DNA of 43,594 bases from positions 4,330,607 to 4,374,200 of the forward strand of contig CP070758.1 of NCBI GenBank assembly GCA_020348925.1. Reading direction: 5' to 3'. Within the stretch, counting starts at the first letter, position 1; the number at the start of each line of letters is the position of its first letter. This stretch comes from Gemmatimonadota bacterium (lineage in GTDB: Bacteria; JBHIER01; G020348925). The position numbers were made by a program, and so were the translations under genes. The notes below the pieces were generated by a model, which was given only the letters and a program-made list of their open reading frames with translations, had not been told where the DNA came from and made no database searches. This document shows positions 1-9,600 of the stretch, piece by piece.

Positions 1-140
1 TGACCCATGAGATTGAAGATTTCCAGCGTCGCATGAGCAGGTGAAAAAGAATCCGTTATTTCATATCTGACTATGGTTTTGGATGGGTATTCAAGCCTCT
101 TCCAAAATCGGAGGAGGAGATACATGAGATCACGCGAATC

Positions 141-659
141 ATGAAACCTTCTCAAAAATTCCTCAAGGGACAGGCCAAGGAAGAATTTTTTAAACAGGAT
201 GCAGAAGAATTTGAAATAATCCACTTGGCTACTCATGGCATTCTTGAAGAAAAGCAGCCTCTCTATTCCCGGATCATCCTGGCCCAGGATGATGATCCGG
301 CGGAGGATGGATTTTTACAGACCTTTGAAATTTTCAATATGGATCTGAAAGCCGATCTTGTGGTGCTGAGTGCGTGTGAGACGGGTTTAGGGGAATTGAG
401 CATGGGAGAAGGTTTGATCGGATTGACCCGGGCTTTTTTGTATGCAGGAGTGCAATCAGTGATCGTCAGCTTATGGAGTGTTGAGGAATCAACGTCTCAA
501 TTGATGAAACACTTCTATCAAAATTTAAAAGACGGGATGAACAAAACTGAAGCTCTGAGGCAGGCCAAAATCAAGCTCATTCATACGAGGGAAGAAGGTC
601 TCTCATACGCCCATCCCTTCCTCTGGGCGCCCTTCGTGCTGGTGGGGGATTGGAAATAG
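141..659 (+). CDS. CHAT-domain protein, C-terminal fragment of a probably broken gene
   Basis: CHAT domains are caspase-like cysteine proteases, usually at the C-terminus of long TPR proteins. Both catalytic blocks are visible: HLATHG (His32 counted from the ATG at 141) and LSACETG with the cysteine. The end, PFLWAPFVLVGDWK, is the usual end of the domain. The similarity extends upstream of the ATG: the same frame from 45 to 140 encodes the normal lead-in (PLPKSEEEIHEI) but has no ATG, GTG or TTG there. An in-frame TGA lies at 42-44, and all three plus frames contain a stop within the first 44 bases. The gene is therefore either frameshifted or cut down, and the usual TPR part is not visible. 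CHAT identity is near certain; that the gene is non-functional is inference. Confidence 0.8.
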   Translation: MKPSQKFLKGQAKEEFFKQDAEEFEIIHLATHGILEEKQPLYSRIILAQDDDPAEDGFLQTFEIFNMDLKADLVVLSACETGLGELSMGEGLIGLTRAFLYAGVQSVIVSLWSVEESTSQLMKHFYQNLKDGMNKTEALRQAKIKLIHTREEGLSYAHPFLWAPFVLVGDWK

Positions 660-732
660 GGCCAGAAAAGAAAAGCCATAAAGGTTCTGACGGGCGCACA
701 GGAAAACACCGGTCTATTTTACTCCTTGAATT

Positions 733-1662
733 CTATTCGGTAATAAACTCGTGTTCCGGCGTTTTAACGGAGAGAACCGGGCAGGGTGATTTTCGTACGA
801 CCTTTTCGGCGGTATTGCCCAAAAGAAAGTGATCGATAGCCCCCAAGCCTCGTGTGGCAATAACAATCAAATTCGCCTTCCTCTCCTCGGCAAAATCGAC
901 AATCTGAGTATGGGCTTTTCCCTCGGCTACGTTCTTGTCAAAGGTTAAACCGTCCACATCGAAATTTTTGATAAAATCCTCCATTGCCTCCATCGCTCTT
1001 GTCTTGATGTCGGGCATGAAGTCAAGGATTGATTTATCCCAGGTGGTGTAAAAGGCGGGGTGGATCCAACCCTCGATCACATGAAGGAGATCAAGGTGGG
1101 CGTTATATAACTTCCCAAGAGTTACTGCATATCTCATCGCGTTCTTGCACGGATCGGAAAAGTCAACGGGAACCAGAATGCGCTCATAGACCATGGCGTC
1201 TGTATCCGCCCCGTGCTCAGGGCCGACGGTGAGAACCGGGCAGGGCGCCGAACGCACAACTTTTTCGGCCACACTGCCCAGCAGAAAATGGCTCACGGCC
1301 GTTCTGCCATGCGTGCCCATGATGATGAGATCGACCTCATTCTCCCGGGCGTATTCGATAATCTCCGTCGAAGGCGAGATGGCTCGAACGTTGACCTTTG
1401 TTACTTTTATCTTTCCTTTCGTCTCCTCATCGACACACCGGTCCATACGAGTTTCGGCAACGGCTTCCATCGAATCGTAGCATTCGCAGAGATCCGGAAA
1501 TCGATGGTCCGGATCATTGGGATCGTCCTCGTACATAATGAAGGCGTGCAACATAATGAGCTCACTGTTAAATTTCTGAGCCAGATACGTTGCATGACAC
1601 AGGGCCTGATTGGCACACTCCGAAAAATCGGTCGGGAATAGGATTTTTTTTATCGTAATCAT
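733..1662 (-). CDS. Universal stress protein, tandem UspA domains
   Basis: Cytoplasmic stress protein with two UspA domains in 309 residues, about 1-150 and 158-309. Both halves start with the UspA strand pattern (KKILFPTDFSECANQAL; ERILVPVDFSDPCKNAM). Both keep the nucleotide-binding signature G-x2-G-x9-G-[ST]: GTHGRTAVSHFLLGS and, with ATRG in place of the first G, the second-half TRGLGAIDHFLLGNT. Each ends in the CPVL strand, so ATP binding is plausible in both halves. The ATG at 1662 has a GGAGG Shine-Dalgarno at 1671-1675, so the start is firm. It is convergent with the CHAT fragment. A TTGACA-like element lies at 1709-1714 on the minus strand, but no good -10 is seen at the right distance. 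Family certain; specific role unknown. Confidence 0.93.
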   Translation of the reverse strand: MITIKKILFPTDFSECANQALCHATYLAQKFNSELIMLHAFIMYEDDPNDPDHRFPDLCECYDSMEAVAETRMDRCVDEETKGKIKVTKVNVRAISPSTEIIEYARENEVDLIIMGTHGRTAVSHFLLGSVAEKVVRSAPCPVLTVGPEHGADTDAMVYERILVPVDFSDPCKNAMRYAVTLGKLYNAHLDLLHVIEGWIHPAFYTTWDKSILDFMPDIKTRAMEAMEDFIKNFDVDGLTFDKNVAEGKAHTQIVDFAEERKANLIVIATRGLGAIDHFLLGNTAEKVVRKSPCPVLSVKTPEHEFITE

Positions 1663-1824
1663 AATGTGTTCCTCCGTTTTTCAATTGTCTCATGTGAATA
1701 AACTGTATTGTCAAGATTCAGGGATTCGAGGATTCAAGTGAATATCGAGTGAGGCGTGCAATTGTTCCTCCGCTCCCCTGCACCCCCGCACCTCTGCACC
1801 TCTACTTGACCCATCGAATCCTTA

Positions 1825-3060
1825 TTAAAACAGACTCATCTGAGTTTCCTCCGCTTCATCCGTTTCATCGAAAATGTGGATCTCGCCGTAGACGCCGTCG
1901 TAGCCGGGAACGGCCTTGATGCGCTCCTGTCGTACTCTCATGATTCCTTCGAGCACCCGGTCCGGTGTTCCGTCGACCAGTTCATCCTGCGAAAGGTTAA
2001 GAAGAATATCAAACTCGGTTCCGAGGCGATCAATGAGCTTCGAGTAAAGATCCTCAACTGCTTTTGTCCCCACCCCTTTCTGCAGAGCGCCGGCAATAAT
2101 CTCCTCTAAGGGGACAAGGTGCACTCCTGGGATCGCCCCCTCAGGGACAAATCCCTCCGGTCTGTCCGCCAGAGTTTCCACTCTATGCATGACTCCGATA
2201 GTCAGTTTCCGCCCGCAAATAGGGCAGATGTCGTAGTTCTGTATGGATTCCCCCGGAGACAGTCGAACGTTGCATTTCCGGTGGCCGTCATAATGATACT
2301 TGCCCTCCTGGGGAAAGAATTCCACCGTAAACAGAAACCGCTCTTTGTCTTTATTCTTAATAGCCCTCATAATCTCGTAGTAATCAAGCTCTGTGTCAAA
2401 AACATTTGCCTCGCGGCCGATCCTTGAGGGCGAGTGGGAATCTGAGTTCGATATCAGGGCGAAGCGGTCGAGTTCACTCAGCCGCCAGTTCATGGCCGGA
2501 TCGGATGACAGCCCGGTCTCGATAGCATAGATGTGTTCGGTTTCCTCCTCGAAGCATTCTTCGATTGAGTCGAAGCCTGCATTGGCACCGAAGAGGGAGA
2601 ACCATGGCGTCCAGGCGTGGGCCGGTACAACCATGCAATCGGACGAAATGTCCAGAATAATCTTCACGAGATCCTTGGCTGGGAGGGCGAGGTTGGGCCG
2701 GCCGTCGGAGGCCAGTTTTCCGAACCGGGCAAGCTCGCTATTGATTTTGTCAACAATCTCGAAGCTTGGGGCAAAGATGATATTGTGAATGCGTTTCCCT
2801 TTATGGTTCTTTCGAAAATTATTGCAGACCTCGGCGGAGAGTATGAAATGTGTTTCGCCGTGTTTGTAAAGACCGTTGCCGCAATCCTCAAGGTTTTCCT
2901 TAAGATCACGAAGCCACTCCGGGTGCGTAAAATCCGCAGTGCCCAATAACTGGATCCCCTTCATCCTCGCATATCGATCGAGATGAGGGATATCCATCTC
3001 CTGACTTGTGGCCCGGCTGTATTTCGAATGGATGTGGAAATCGGCTATAAACTGAGCCAT
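1825..3060 (-). CDS. Endonuclease Q (EndoQ) family DNA repair nuclease, PHP domain
   Basis: EndoQ (TIGR00375 family) nicks DNA 5' of deaminated bases (hypoxanthine, uracil, xanthine) and abasic sites. The protein of about 411 residues opens with the PHP metal motif ADFHIHSKYSRATS and continues with GTADFTHPEWL, FILSAEVC, VVPAHAWTPWFSLFG, AIETGLSSDP and ISNSDSHSP, which together carry the His/Asp/Glu metal ligands. A zinc-finger region follows (GHRKCNV then CPICGRKLTIGVMHRVETLADR), typical of EndoQ and absent from plain PHP phosphatases. I chose the second ATG (3060), because GGAGAGA sits just ahead of it and the product then begins like the family; the ATG at 3072 has no Shine-Dalgarno. The family is best known from Thermococcales and a few bacteria. 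No partner gene is adjacent. Confidence 0.85.
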   Translation of the reverse strand: MAQFIADFHIHSKYSRATSQEMDIPHLDRYARMKGIQLLGTADFTHPEWLRDLKENLEDCGNGLYKHGETHFILSAEVCNNFRKNHKGKRIHNIIFAPSFEIVDKINSELARFGKLASDGRPNLALPAKDLVKIILDISSDCMVVPAHAWTPWFSLFGANAGFDSIEECFEEETEHIYAIETGLSSDPAMNWRLSELDRFALISNSDSHSPSRIGREANVFDTELDYYEIMRAIKNKDKERFLFTVEFFPQEGKYHYDGHRKCNVRLSPGESIQNYDICPICGRKLTIGVMHRVETLADRPEGFVPEGAIPGVHLVPLEEIIAGALQKGVGTKAVEDLYSKLIDRLGTEFDILLNLSQDELVDGTPDRVLEGIMRVRQERIKAVPGYDGVYGEIHIFDETDEAEETQMSLF

Positions 3061-3233
3061 CACTCTCTCCATTAAGACAATTAGATCATATGAACGAGAT
3101 CGCTTACAGTTTCAAACATACGATATTTGTCATGAAATATCAACAGGAAAATTTAAGTCTGGGGGGTAACGTGGAAGTATGCATCGGATCACTAATCCCC
3201 CAAAATCTCCCTTTGGAAAATGGGAACTATCTC

Positions 3234-3252
3234 CCTCCTTTTGTAAAGGAGG
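3234..3252. repeat. Short palindrome, REP-like
   Basis: CCTCCTTTTGTAAAGGAGG, arms of 8 with a 3-base loop. It lies in the 491-base gap between endoQ and the first cohesin gene. It resembles the next palindrome (3327-3346), so both look like members of a small extragenic palindromic repeat family. Confidence 0.6.
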
Positions 3253-3326
3253 ATTGGAGAGGATTTATTTACTATTATCAAAAGATAACCCTAAGATTCA
3301 TACTCTTCTTTGACAGGCAAAAATTT

Positions 3327-3346
3327 CTCCCCTTTTCAAAGGGGAG
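3327..3346. repeat. Short palindrome, REP-like, second copy
   Basis: CTCCCCTTTTCAAAGGGGAG: 9-base arms with a 2-base centre. It is related in layout to 3234-3252 (pyrimidine arm, TTT/AAA core, purine arm). It could also act as a transcription stop, but no U-tract follows on either strand. Confidence 0.6.
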
Positions 3347-3372
3347 CGAGAAGGGATTCTTTATTCTTACCT

Positions 3373-3519
3373 AAATTGAGCGATTTTTGACAAACAATAT
3401 GACTTAGATGTCATTCTGAGCTCGATGTATCGGGCGAAGAATCTCTTGCCTTATGAGTGAGATTCTTCACTTCGCGTTGCGGAGCCTGTCCCGAACTTGA
3501 TTCGGGGTTCAGAATGACA
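3373..3519. repeat. Dispersed repeat copy 1 with nested inverted repeats
   Basis: Outer arms TGTCATTCTGA (3409-3419) and TCAGAATGACA (3509-3519) enclose inner arms GAAGAATCTC (3436-3445) and GAGATTCTTC (3459-3468). An adjoining block AAATTGAGCGATTTTT (3373-3388) belongs to the same unit, because all of it recurs in reverse orientation near 23000-23114. No ORF with coding character lies here. With the two palindromes this accounts for most of the 3061-3551 gap. Confidence 0.75.
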
Positions 3520-3551
3520 AATCGGTACTTCGGTCTGATAAATCGGTAAGC

Positions 3552-5012
3552 TTAGGTTTCGCAACTTGCTGTTTCCAAAATAATATTCACAATACACATC
3601 ACATCCAAAATATTCACCTCATCATCATCAAAACAGTCTGCCATAGAAAATTCGGTAAGATTTGGTTTATGTGCATCTAACATAATATTTATAGTGAAGA
3701 TTAAATCAATCACATTCACATCTTCATCTCCATTCACATCGCCTTGTGAGAGAACACTGAATATTCCATCAACAGGCACCGTCAGGAGATGATGGCCCGG
3801 GGGATCCCCTAATTCAGCACCAAAAAAATCCAAGTTATATTCACCAAGTGGTGCATCATCGGCAACATCAAAGTAAATTTCACAAACCGATCCTGTGTCA
3901 GGCCAGATCATTTGTAGATTGTTTCCTAATCTTCCATTCATGGGACCGCCATGGCAGTCCCATGCAACCAAACGAATTCCCTTATCAATGGTAGACCAAC
4001 TGAAACCAATGCAACTCTTAGATCTTTCAGTATGCCTCAGATTAAGTACATTCAAATTGCTCGTATCAAAATAGAGGTCAAAGAAAATTACTGCCAATTG
4101 GGTATCGTTTTCGATATGAACCTCCACCTTGTTCCCTGCACTTCCAGGAAAACCACCTCCATTCATGAAGGTTATCACCCCATGCGGGACCGCAAAGAAA
4201 CCATCAGCACCGGCGGCAGAAATATTATTTCCCGGAGTGTCAGTTAGAACGATGTTGTCAATGCCAATATTATACTCCCCATAGGTAGTACCCTCAGCCA
4301 CAATCAGTATCACATCACAGATAGGGCCACTCCTGAGCCCCAAAACTTCCGGCCCTGTGGTTTTGAACAACCTTATCCCACTACCTATAGCACTCCAACT
4401 GAACTCCCATTGAGCGTAATCCGTAGGCAGAACGTCCACTACTGTCAAAACATCGGTGTCATATTTAAGATTGAATTCACACCCGGAAGCATTCTGATCG
4501 CTCTTCAACTCAATTGGAACTTTCCTTTCCATCCCCCCGCTAATTCCTCCTCTAAATTCGGATGATAGGACAGCATTATTAACAGAAAACACGCCATCCT
4601 CAGCAAGAACAGTGAGAGTGTCAGGATTAATATAGAAATCATAAATTTTGAATGGGTACTCACCAACAGATGCGTTCGCAGCAACATCGATAATGATATT
4701 CGCAAAAATTCCTAATCCGAGGCTACCCCCTGTCTGAAAATAAATCCCATCATCTTTTATCTCCCAATAGCATCTACCCCTCTCACCATACGTTACTTCT
4801 TTTATCTGAAGTACATTTACATCAAATATGATATTAAAGTCAAAATCCCTTATGTACCTCTCATTCCTCAAATATACAGACACCACGTTGTCCGTACTTC
4901 CCGGCCAACCTCCTCCGCCCATAACCTTCAGATAGACATCTTGAGCATGAGCATTAATCACAAAAATGCTCACCAGAAGCCCACCCGAGAAAAGTAAAAA
5001 TTTTCTTGTCAT
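3552..5012 (-). CDS. Secreted protein: three cohesin-like modules plus C-terminal dockerin
   Basis: Extracellular scaffold-type protein, 486 residues. A signal peptide (about 1-23, ending AHAQ) is followed by three cohesin-like beta modules (about 24-145, 148-273, 278-412), each with the series GGxxPGS, a strand FDxxxLxV, then a strand before GEYxLxxxxxxLxD and a final DGxFxV. A linker leads to a dockerin starting at residue 424, with two calcium-loop segments beginning GDVNGDEDVN and DCFDDDEVNILD. Cohesins bind dockerins, so this molecule could both accept and donate a contact. It is the last gene of the trio, 34 bases after its neighbour. The Shine-Dalgarno is weak. Module family is clear from pattern; binding activity is inference. 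No catalytic domain is present. Confidence 0.85.
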   Translation of the reverse strand: MTRKFLLFSGGLLVSIFVINAHAQDVYLKVMGGGGWPGSTDNVVSVYLRNERYIRDFDFNIIFDVNVLQIKEVTYGERGRCYWEIKDDGIYFQTGGSLGLGIFANIIIDVAANASVGEYPFKIYDFYINPDTLTVLAEDGVFSVNNAVLSSEFRGGISGGMERKVPIELKSDQNASGCEFNLKYDTDVLTVVDVLPTDYAQWEFSWSAIGSGIRLFKTTGPEVLGLRSGPICDVILIVAEGTTYGEYNIGIDNIVLTDTPGNNISAAGADGFFAVPHGVITFMNGGGFPGSAGNKVEVHIENDTQLAVIFFDLYFDTSNLNVLNLRHTERSKSCIGFSWSTIDKGIRLVAWDCHGGPMNGRLGNNLQMIWPDTGSVCEIYFDVADDAPLGEYNLDFFGAELGDPPGHHLLTVPVDGIFSVLSQGDVNGDEDVNVIDLIFTINIMLDAHKPNLTEFSMADCFDDDEVNILDVMCIVNIILETASCET

Positions 5013-5046
5013 TTTTCAACTTTCATCTATGGGGTTTTTGCAGGAA

Positions 5047-6525
5047 TCAATTCTCAAGAACTATATTCACAATACACACAACATCCAATATATTGATTTT
5101 ATCATCATCGTTGCAGTCGGCGGCAGCAAATTCGTACACGGTGGGCTCGTAATAGCCTATAATAATATCGACAGTCGTGATGACATCCTCGAAAGAGACG
5201 ACACCATCCCCGTTCACATCTCCCTTCTCAAGAACAACGTGGAAAGTCCCGTTCACAAGAGATATATGCCGAGCAGAACCATAGGTATCTGAATGGACAT
5301 CAACATTGGACAAAAGAAGATAATACTCACCTAAAGGAGCTTCTTTCTTCACATCGAAAAATATATCAGCGATAGGACCTATTCCTGTACCAATTGCACC
5401 AAAAGGCGCCATCACCACACGAAGACCGTTTTCAATTGATCCCCCTTGAAAAATACCGACGTTTCGAGTCCGCTCAGTTCTTTGAACATCTGATACTGAT
5501 AGGTTTGCTTTATCGAAAAGAAGGTCAAACGCAACTGCATTCACATTAAAATCATTAATGAGACCCACCTGTACTAAATTCCCCGAGCTTCCCGGAAATC
5601 CTCGACCTTCTCCCACTCCCATAGACGGCCAATTGATATAGAATTCTCCTTTTTCCGCTATAGATAATACCTCATTTCCTGTGGTATCACGGACGACAAT
5701 ATTGTCAAGGTTCAAATCATATATACCAAACGGAGCCTCTGAAGCAATATCAAAGTATATAAAAGTTATGCGACCATTCCGTATTTCAGGGAAAAATGGA
5801 GCCGCATCTCTCATAGCCACACTTATCCCACCTTCAATAAAATTCCAGTCGAAACGTGAAAAAACTCCTGCATCCCACGATTTTTTTGCATGATTCACTG
5901 AAAAAATCTCAGTATCATAAAGCACATCAAAATCTATCGAAGATGCTTCTACATAACTCGTGACACGTACCGACGCTCTTACTTCTGTATTTCCTGGGCC
6001 ACCCCAATACGTCTTAGGGAAAAATTCAAAGTAGAAATCGTATTCCGGAACAATAAACATTCTGCTGAAATCTGCCAATACGATTTCATTCCCTGACATA
6101 TCTTCCAGTAAAATATTTGTTAAAACTAACTCATGCTCACTTCCTCTTGGAATATCCTCTCTCACCCGAACGGAAACTTTTGCAATATAGCCGTCTCCAG
6201 ATAGTAAAACTGAATCTGAACCGTTGAGATAAACACTTAACCCAGAATCCAAGCTGTCCACATCGACGGACGAAAAAACCTCACCACGCTCGTATCTTTC
6301 TGCTCCGATAACGATTAAGCTTCTCGTATCGAAAAGAAGATCAAATTGAACCGATTTAATTTCAATATTTGCATTCTGCAGCCAGATTCGAATGTCACGC
6401 GAACGGCCTGGAGAAGCGCCTCCTTTCCAAATGTGTAGCAATAATCGCTGCCCTTGAGATTGAGGAATGTTTCCAAATAGTGAGACCAGAAAAATTGCAG
6501 AAAGAAATACAGCTTTCGATTTCAT
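5047..6525 (-). CDS. Secreted protein: three cohesin-like modules plus C-terminal dockerin, paralogue
   Basis: A paralogue of the downstream protein, 492 residues from the ATG at 6525. I chose this ATG because it starts a clean signal peptide (MKSKAVFLSAIFLVSLFG, cleavage near SQGQ); an upstream TTG at 6591 would put 22 polar residues ahead of it. Three cohesin-like modules follow, then a dockerin beginning at residue 435 whose two loops DVNGDGVVSFED and DCNDDDKINILD fit the calcium-binding consensus very well (Asp/Asn at 1, 3, 5 and acidic at 12). The modules repeat the short [ST]ER[ST]-type motif (for example RTERTR) after the FD strand. It lies 100 bases after the large cohesin gene, so co-transcription is likely. 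Ligand unknown. Confidence 0.85.
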   Translation of the reverse strand: MKSKAVFLSAIFLVSLFGNIPQSQGQRLLLHIWKGGASPGRSRDIRIWLQNANIEIKSVQFDLLFDTRSLIVIGAERYERGEVFSSVDVDSLDSGLSVYLNGSDSVLLSGDGYIAKVSVRVREDIPRGSEHELVLTNILLEDMSGNEIVLADFSRMFIVPEYDFYFEFFPKTYWGGPGNTEVRASVRVTSYVEASSIDFDVLYDTEIFSVNHAKKSWDAGVFSRFDWNFIEGGISVAMRDAAPFFPEIRNGRITFIYFDIASEAPFGIYDLNLDNIVVRDTTGNEVLSIAEKGEFYINWPSMGVGEGRGFPGSSGNLVQVGLINDFNVNAVAFDLLFDKANLSVSDVQRTERTRNVGIFQGGSIENGLRVVMAPFGAIGTGIGPIADIFFDVKKEAPLGEYYLLLSNVDVHSDTYGSARHISLVNGTFHVVLEKGDVNGDGVVSFEDVITTVDIIIGYYEPTVYEFAAADCNDDDKINILDVVCIVNIVLEN

Positions 6526-6625
6526 ATTTGAACACCGTTTTGAATGGCAAAATGGTAAAATATAATGTTTCATAGCAACTACTCTTTTCAACCATGAAAA
6601 AAGGTTCCTGACACCTTTTTGATGG

Positions 6626-9600
6626 TCACTTCAAAAGCAACATGCGCTTCGTTTCCGACCAGCGTCCACTATCAATTGACAACCTGTAGAAATAGACTCC
6701 ACAAGGAACCTCATGTCCTCGCTCGTCCCGCCCGTCCCAGCTTACTGTATAGTATCCAGGCTTTTGATGTTTATCCAACAGAGTTTTTACCTCTTGCCCG
6801 AGAATGTTGTATATCTTCATTGTGGTGTGGACGGGTAATCCACTATCTGCTATCTGATATCTGATATCTGTACTGGGATTAAAGGGATTCGGATAATTCT
6901 GCTCAAGGGCAAACTTCTTGGGAAAAATATCGGTTACATCAACCGAAGTTCTGCCCAAAGTGCATTCTTGGTCAGGAATATCCACCGCCCTTAGTTCATA
7001 GGTGTAAAGGCCGCTTATTTCAATGCCGTCGTCACGGAAGCGATAGACCTTCTCTTCAGATTGAGAGGTGGCTTCATAGATTTTAACGAAATTTATCCCC
7101 TGATTTAAACTTCGATGGAGACTGAACCTGCTCAATTCATCACTTCCATTAATGGACCATTCTAAAAAAATTTTTCCAAGTTTATACTCGGCTTTGAATT
7201 GAGACAACTCAACAGCAGTCTCCTCAAGTACAGTGAACCAATTACCCTCAGGAGTTACCGCAAATTCACTTCCTGAGGGATCGGCCAATTTCACATTGGA
7301 CAACTCCATCCAGTACATTCCAGGGGAGGCATAATCGCTAATATTAAACGTAATTCGTGCTACTGGGCCTGTGCCAGCAGGAACAGTAGTACCGATACCC
7401 GTGGCCGCCAATCGGATGCCATTCGCAACTGTGCTGTGCTGAAAAATATTTAAAGATGCGCTCCGCTCTGTCTTCGCTACATCGGTCACTTGCAACGCGT
7501 TTGTATCAAAGCTAAGGTCGAACTGCATTGCTGCGATGCTCGCATCACTATCTAAATTCATTGGTACGATTATATCTGAGCTTCCTGGTGAGCCTGAGGC
7601 CTGGCCTATGCTCAACCTCATTCCACCTGAAATGATAGTGAAAATCCCGCTTTTTGTCCTTGTAGGAATGACAGCTTTTCGGGCATCAAGAAGGGTGACA
7701 TGTGATAGGGCTAAAGGATACGTTCCTCCTGCAGCATCAGATGTAACATCACAAAGCACTTCAACTATTGGTCCCTCACCTGGCTCGATTAAATTACCTT
7801 CATCATCTGAGATAGAAACCTGGATAAGGCCAGGTTCTGTTTCTTGATATTGAATGCTTTCTATATCTATCGTCCTCATTGTTAGGAGAACCTGAGCAAT
7901 CAGCAAAACCGTCTGATCATATTTTAGGTCAAACTCGATGGAAGCAACTCTTTGGCCGTTGAATAGACGAATCGATACAGGGCAATCTTCAGCTCCTATA
8001 AAACCACTTCCATCCAATATATCCAACTCTGTAACAGATACGCTGAATACACCATCTCCCAGACCCATGGGAATTTCATTTCCCGCAGGATCTGTTAACT
8101 TTACATCCTCAAAAGTTATGGGCACGCCGCAGGCTGGTAATCCTTGCGTTATCTCAAAAACGATATCTGCGATAGAGCCGATGCCCGAAGGGATCGATCC
8201 CTCGCTATGCATAACCATAGACACGCCAAATTCCCTCGAAGACCATTGGAAAATGTTTACGACATAAGATCGACTTGTTTTTCGAACTTCTTCCACTTTC
8301 AGTATTGATGTATCGAACACAATGTCCGCCTGTAATGCACTCATTTTGAGAGTATTGGAGAGAATGAGAGGCACAACGCCTTCGAATGAGGATTCTCCCA
8401 TAAAAAGACTATCTCCGAGGGTGGAGAGTATGAATCCACCGTCTTCCAAAGCAACAGGTATCGCCTCGCCGACGATATCCAACACTGAGACGGCGCTCAG
8501 ACTAATTGACAGAATCGAATCTGTCTCAACTGAGATAACTCCGAAACCAAGAGAGAGAATATCTCCGAAACCTTCATCAATGAGCAGTCCATTCACATCG
8601 GAAAGCTGGACGGAGAGAAGCCCTGGCTCCGTTTCCTGAAAAGATACGTCCGAGAATGGAGCTGTTCTCGGTGTTGGTTCTATGCTTAAGGGGATCAGAC
8701 ACTCCGATTCATACTGAGCAACAAAATTGGCCTGGGACAGCAATCCGTCGTTCCACAACGAAATTCCGATCCAATTGGTATCGCTCACAGTTCCGTATGT
8801 TCTACCGACTTTCAAAGTCGGTTCTCCAATCATGACACCACTGCCCAATACCGGAAGAGTGATATGATTGTTTTCCTGATCATCACTGAAAATGTCAATA
8901 GTCCCCGTATATACTCCCATTCTTAGAGGCTCGAAAATGAGAGAAACCTCAATGTCCGATCCTTCTGACAGTGTTTCAGGAAATGCAGGAGAGATCACAC
9001 GAAAGGTCGGATTATCCGATGTCACACTTGTAATAATCAAACTACCCGTTCCAGTATTGATGACTGAAAATGTCTTTTCGTCAGATGTACACATCTGAAC
9101 ATTACCAAAGTCAATTTCAGTAACCGAGAGCTCGATGTGAGGGTCCTTCCCACTTCCTGTAAGACTAACGAATACCGTATCCTCATCAGGGTCATTGCTC
9201 ATTACAGTTAAGATTCCTTGTATTGGTCCAAGAGACGTGGGGGTGAAGACGACACTCACTTGAAGTTGGCTCCCCGGACGAACAGACATCGGAAAGAGAG
9301 GAGAGACGACAGTGAAATCCGAATCGTTTGAGACCACATCAGAAATTGTTAAATCCACCTCCCCTCTGTTGCTTACAGGAAATAACCAGTATGCTGTATC
9401 GGTCAGAGACACCTCCCCGAAATCGTATTCATACGCTGAAAGTTCAATATCGCTTATACCTATCTCGAAATTTCCATCAAAGAGAGTTACATCTACAGAG
9501 GCATCACCAGAATCCAAAACAGTCACATCGGAGAGTTGGAGAGGATACACACCCGAGTTCACTTCCATGGAGACTGTAAAAATGAAATGTGCAATCGAAC

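Noticed and set aside
1740-1810. Tandem repeat of GCACCYC near 1780-1800
   Set aside because: Only about three loose units; too short and irregular to call a repeat array.
3090-3374. 94-codon ORF in the endoQ-cohesin gap
   Set aside because: It is read through two palindromic repeats; composition is not coding-like.
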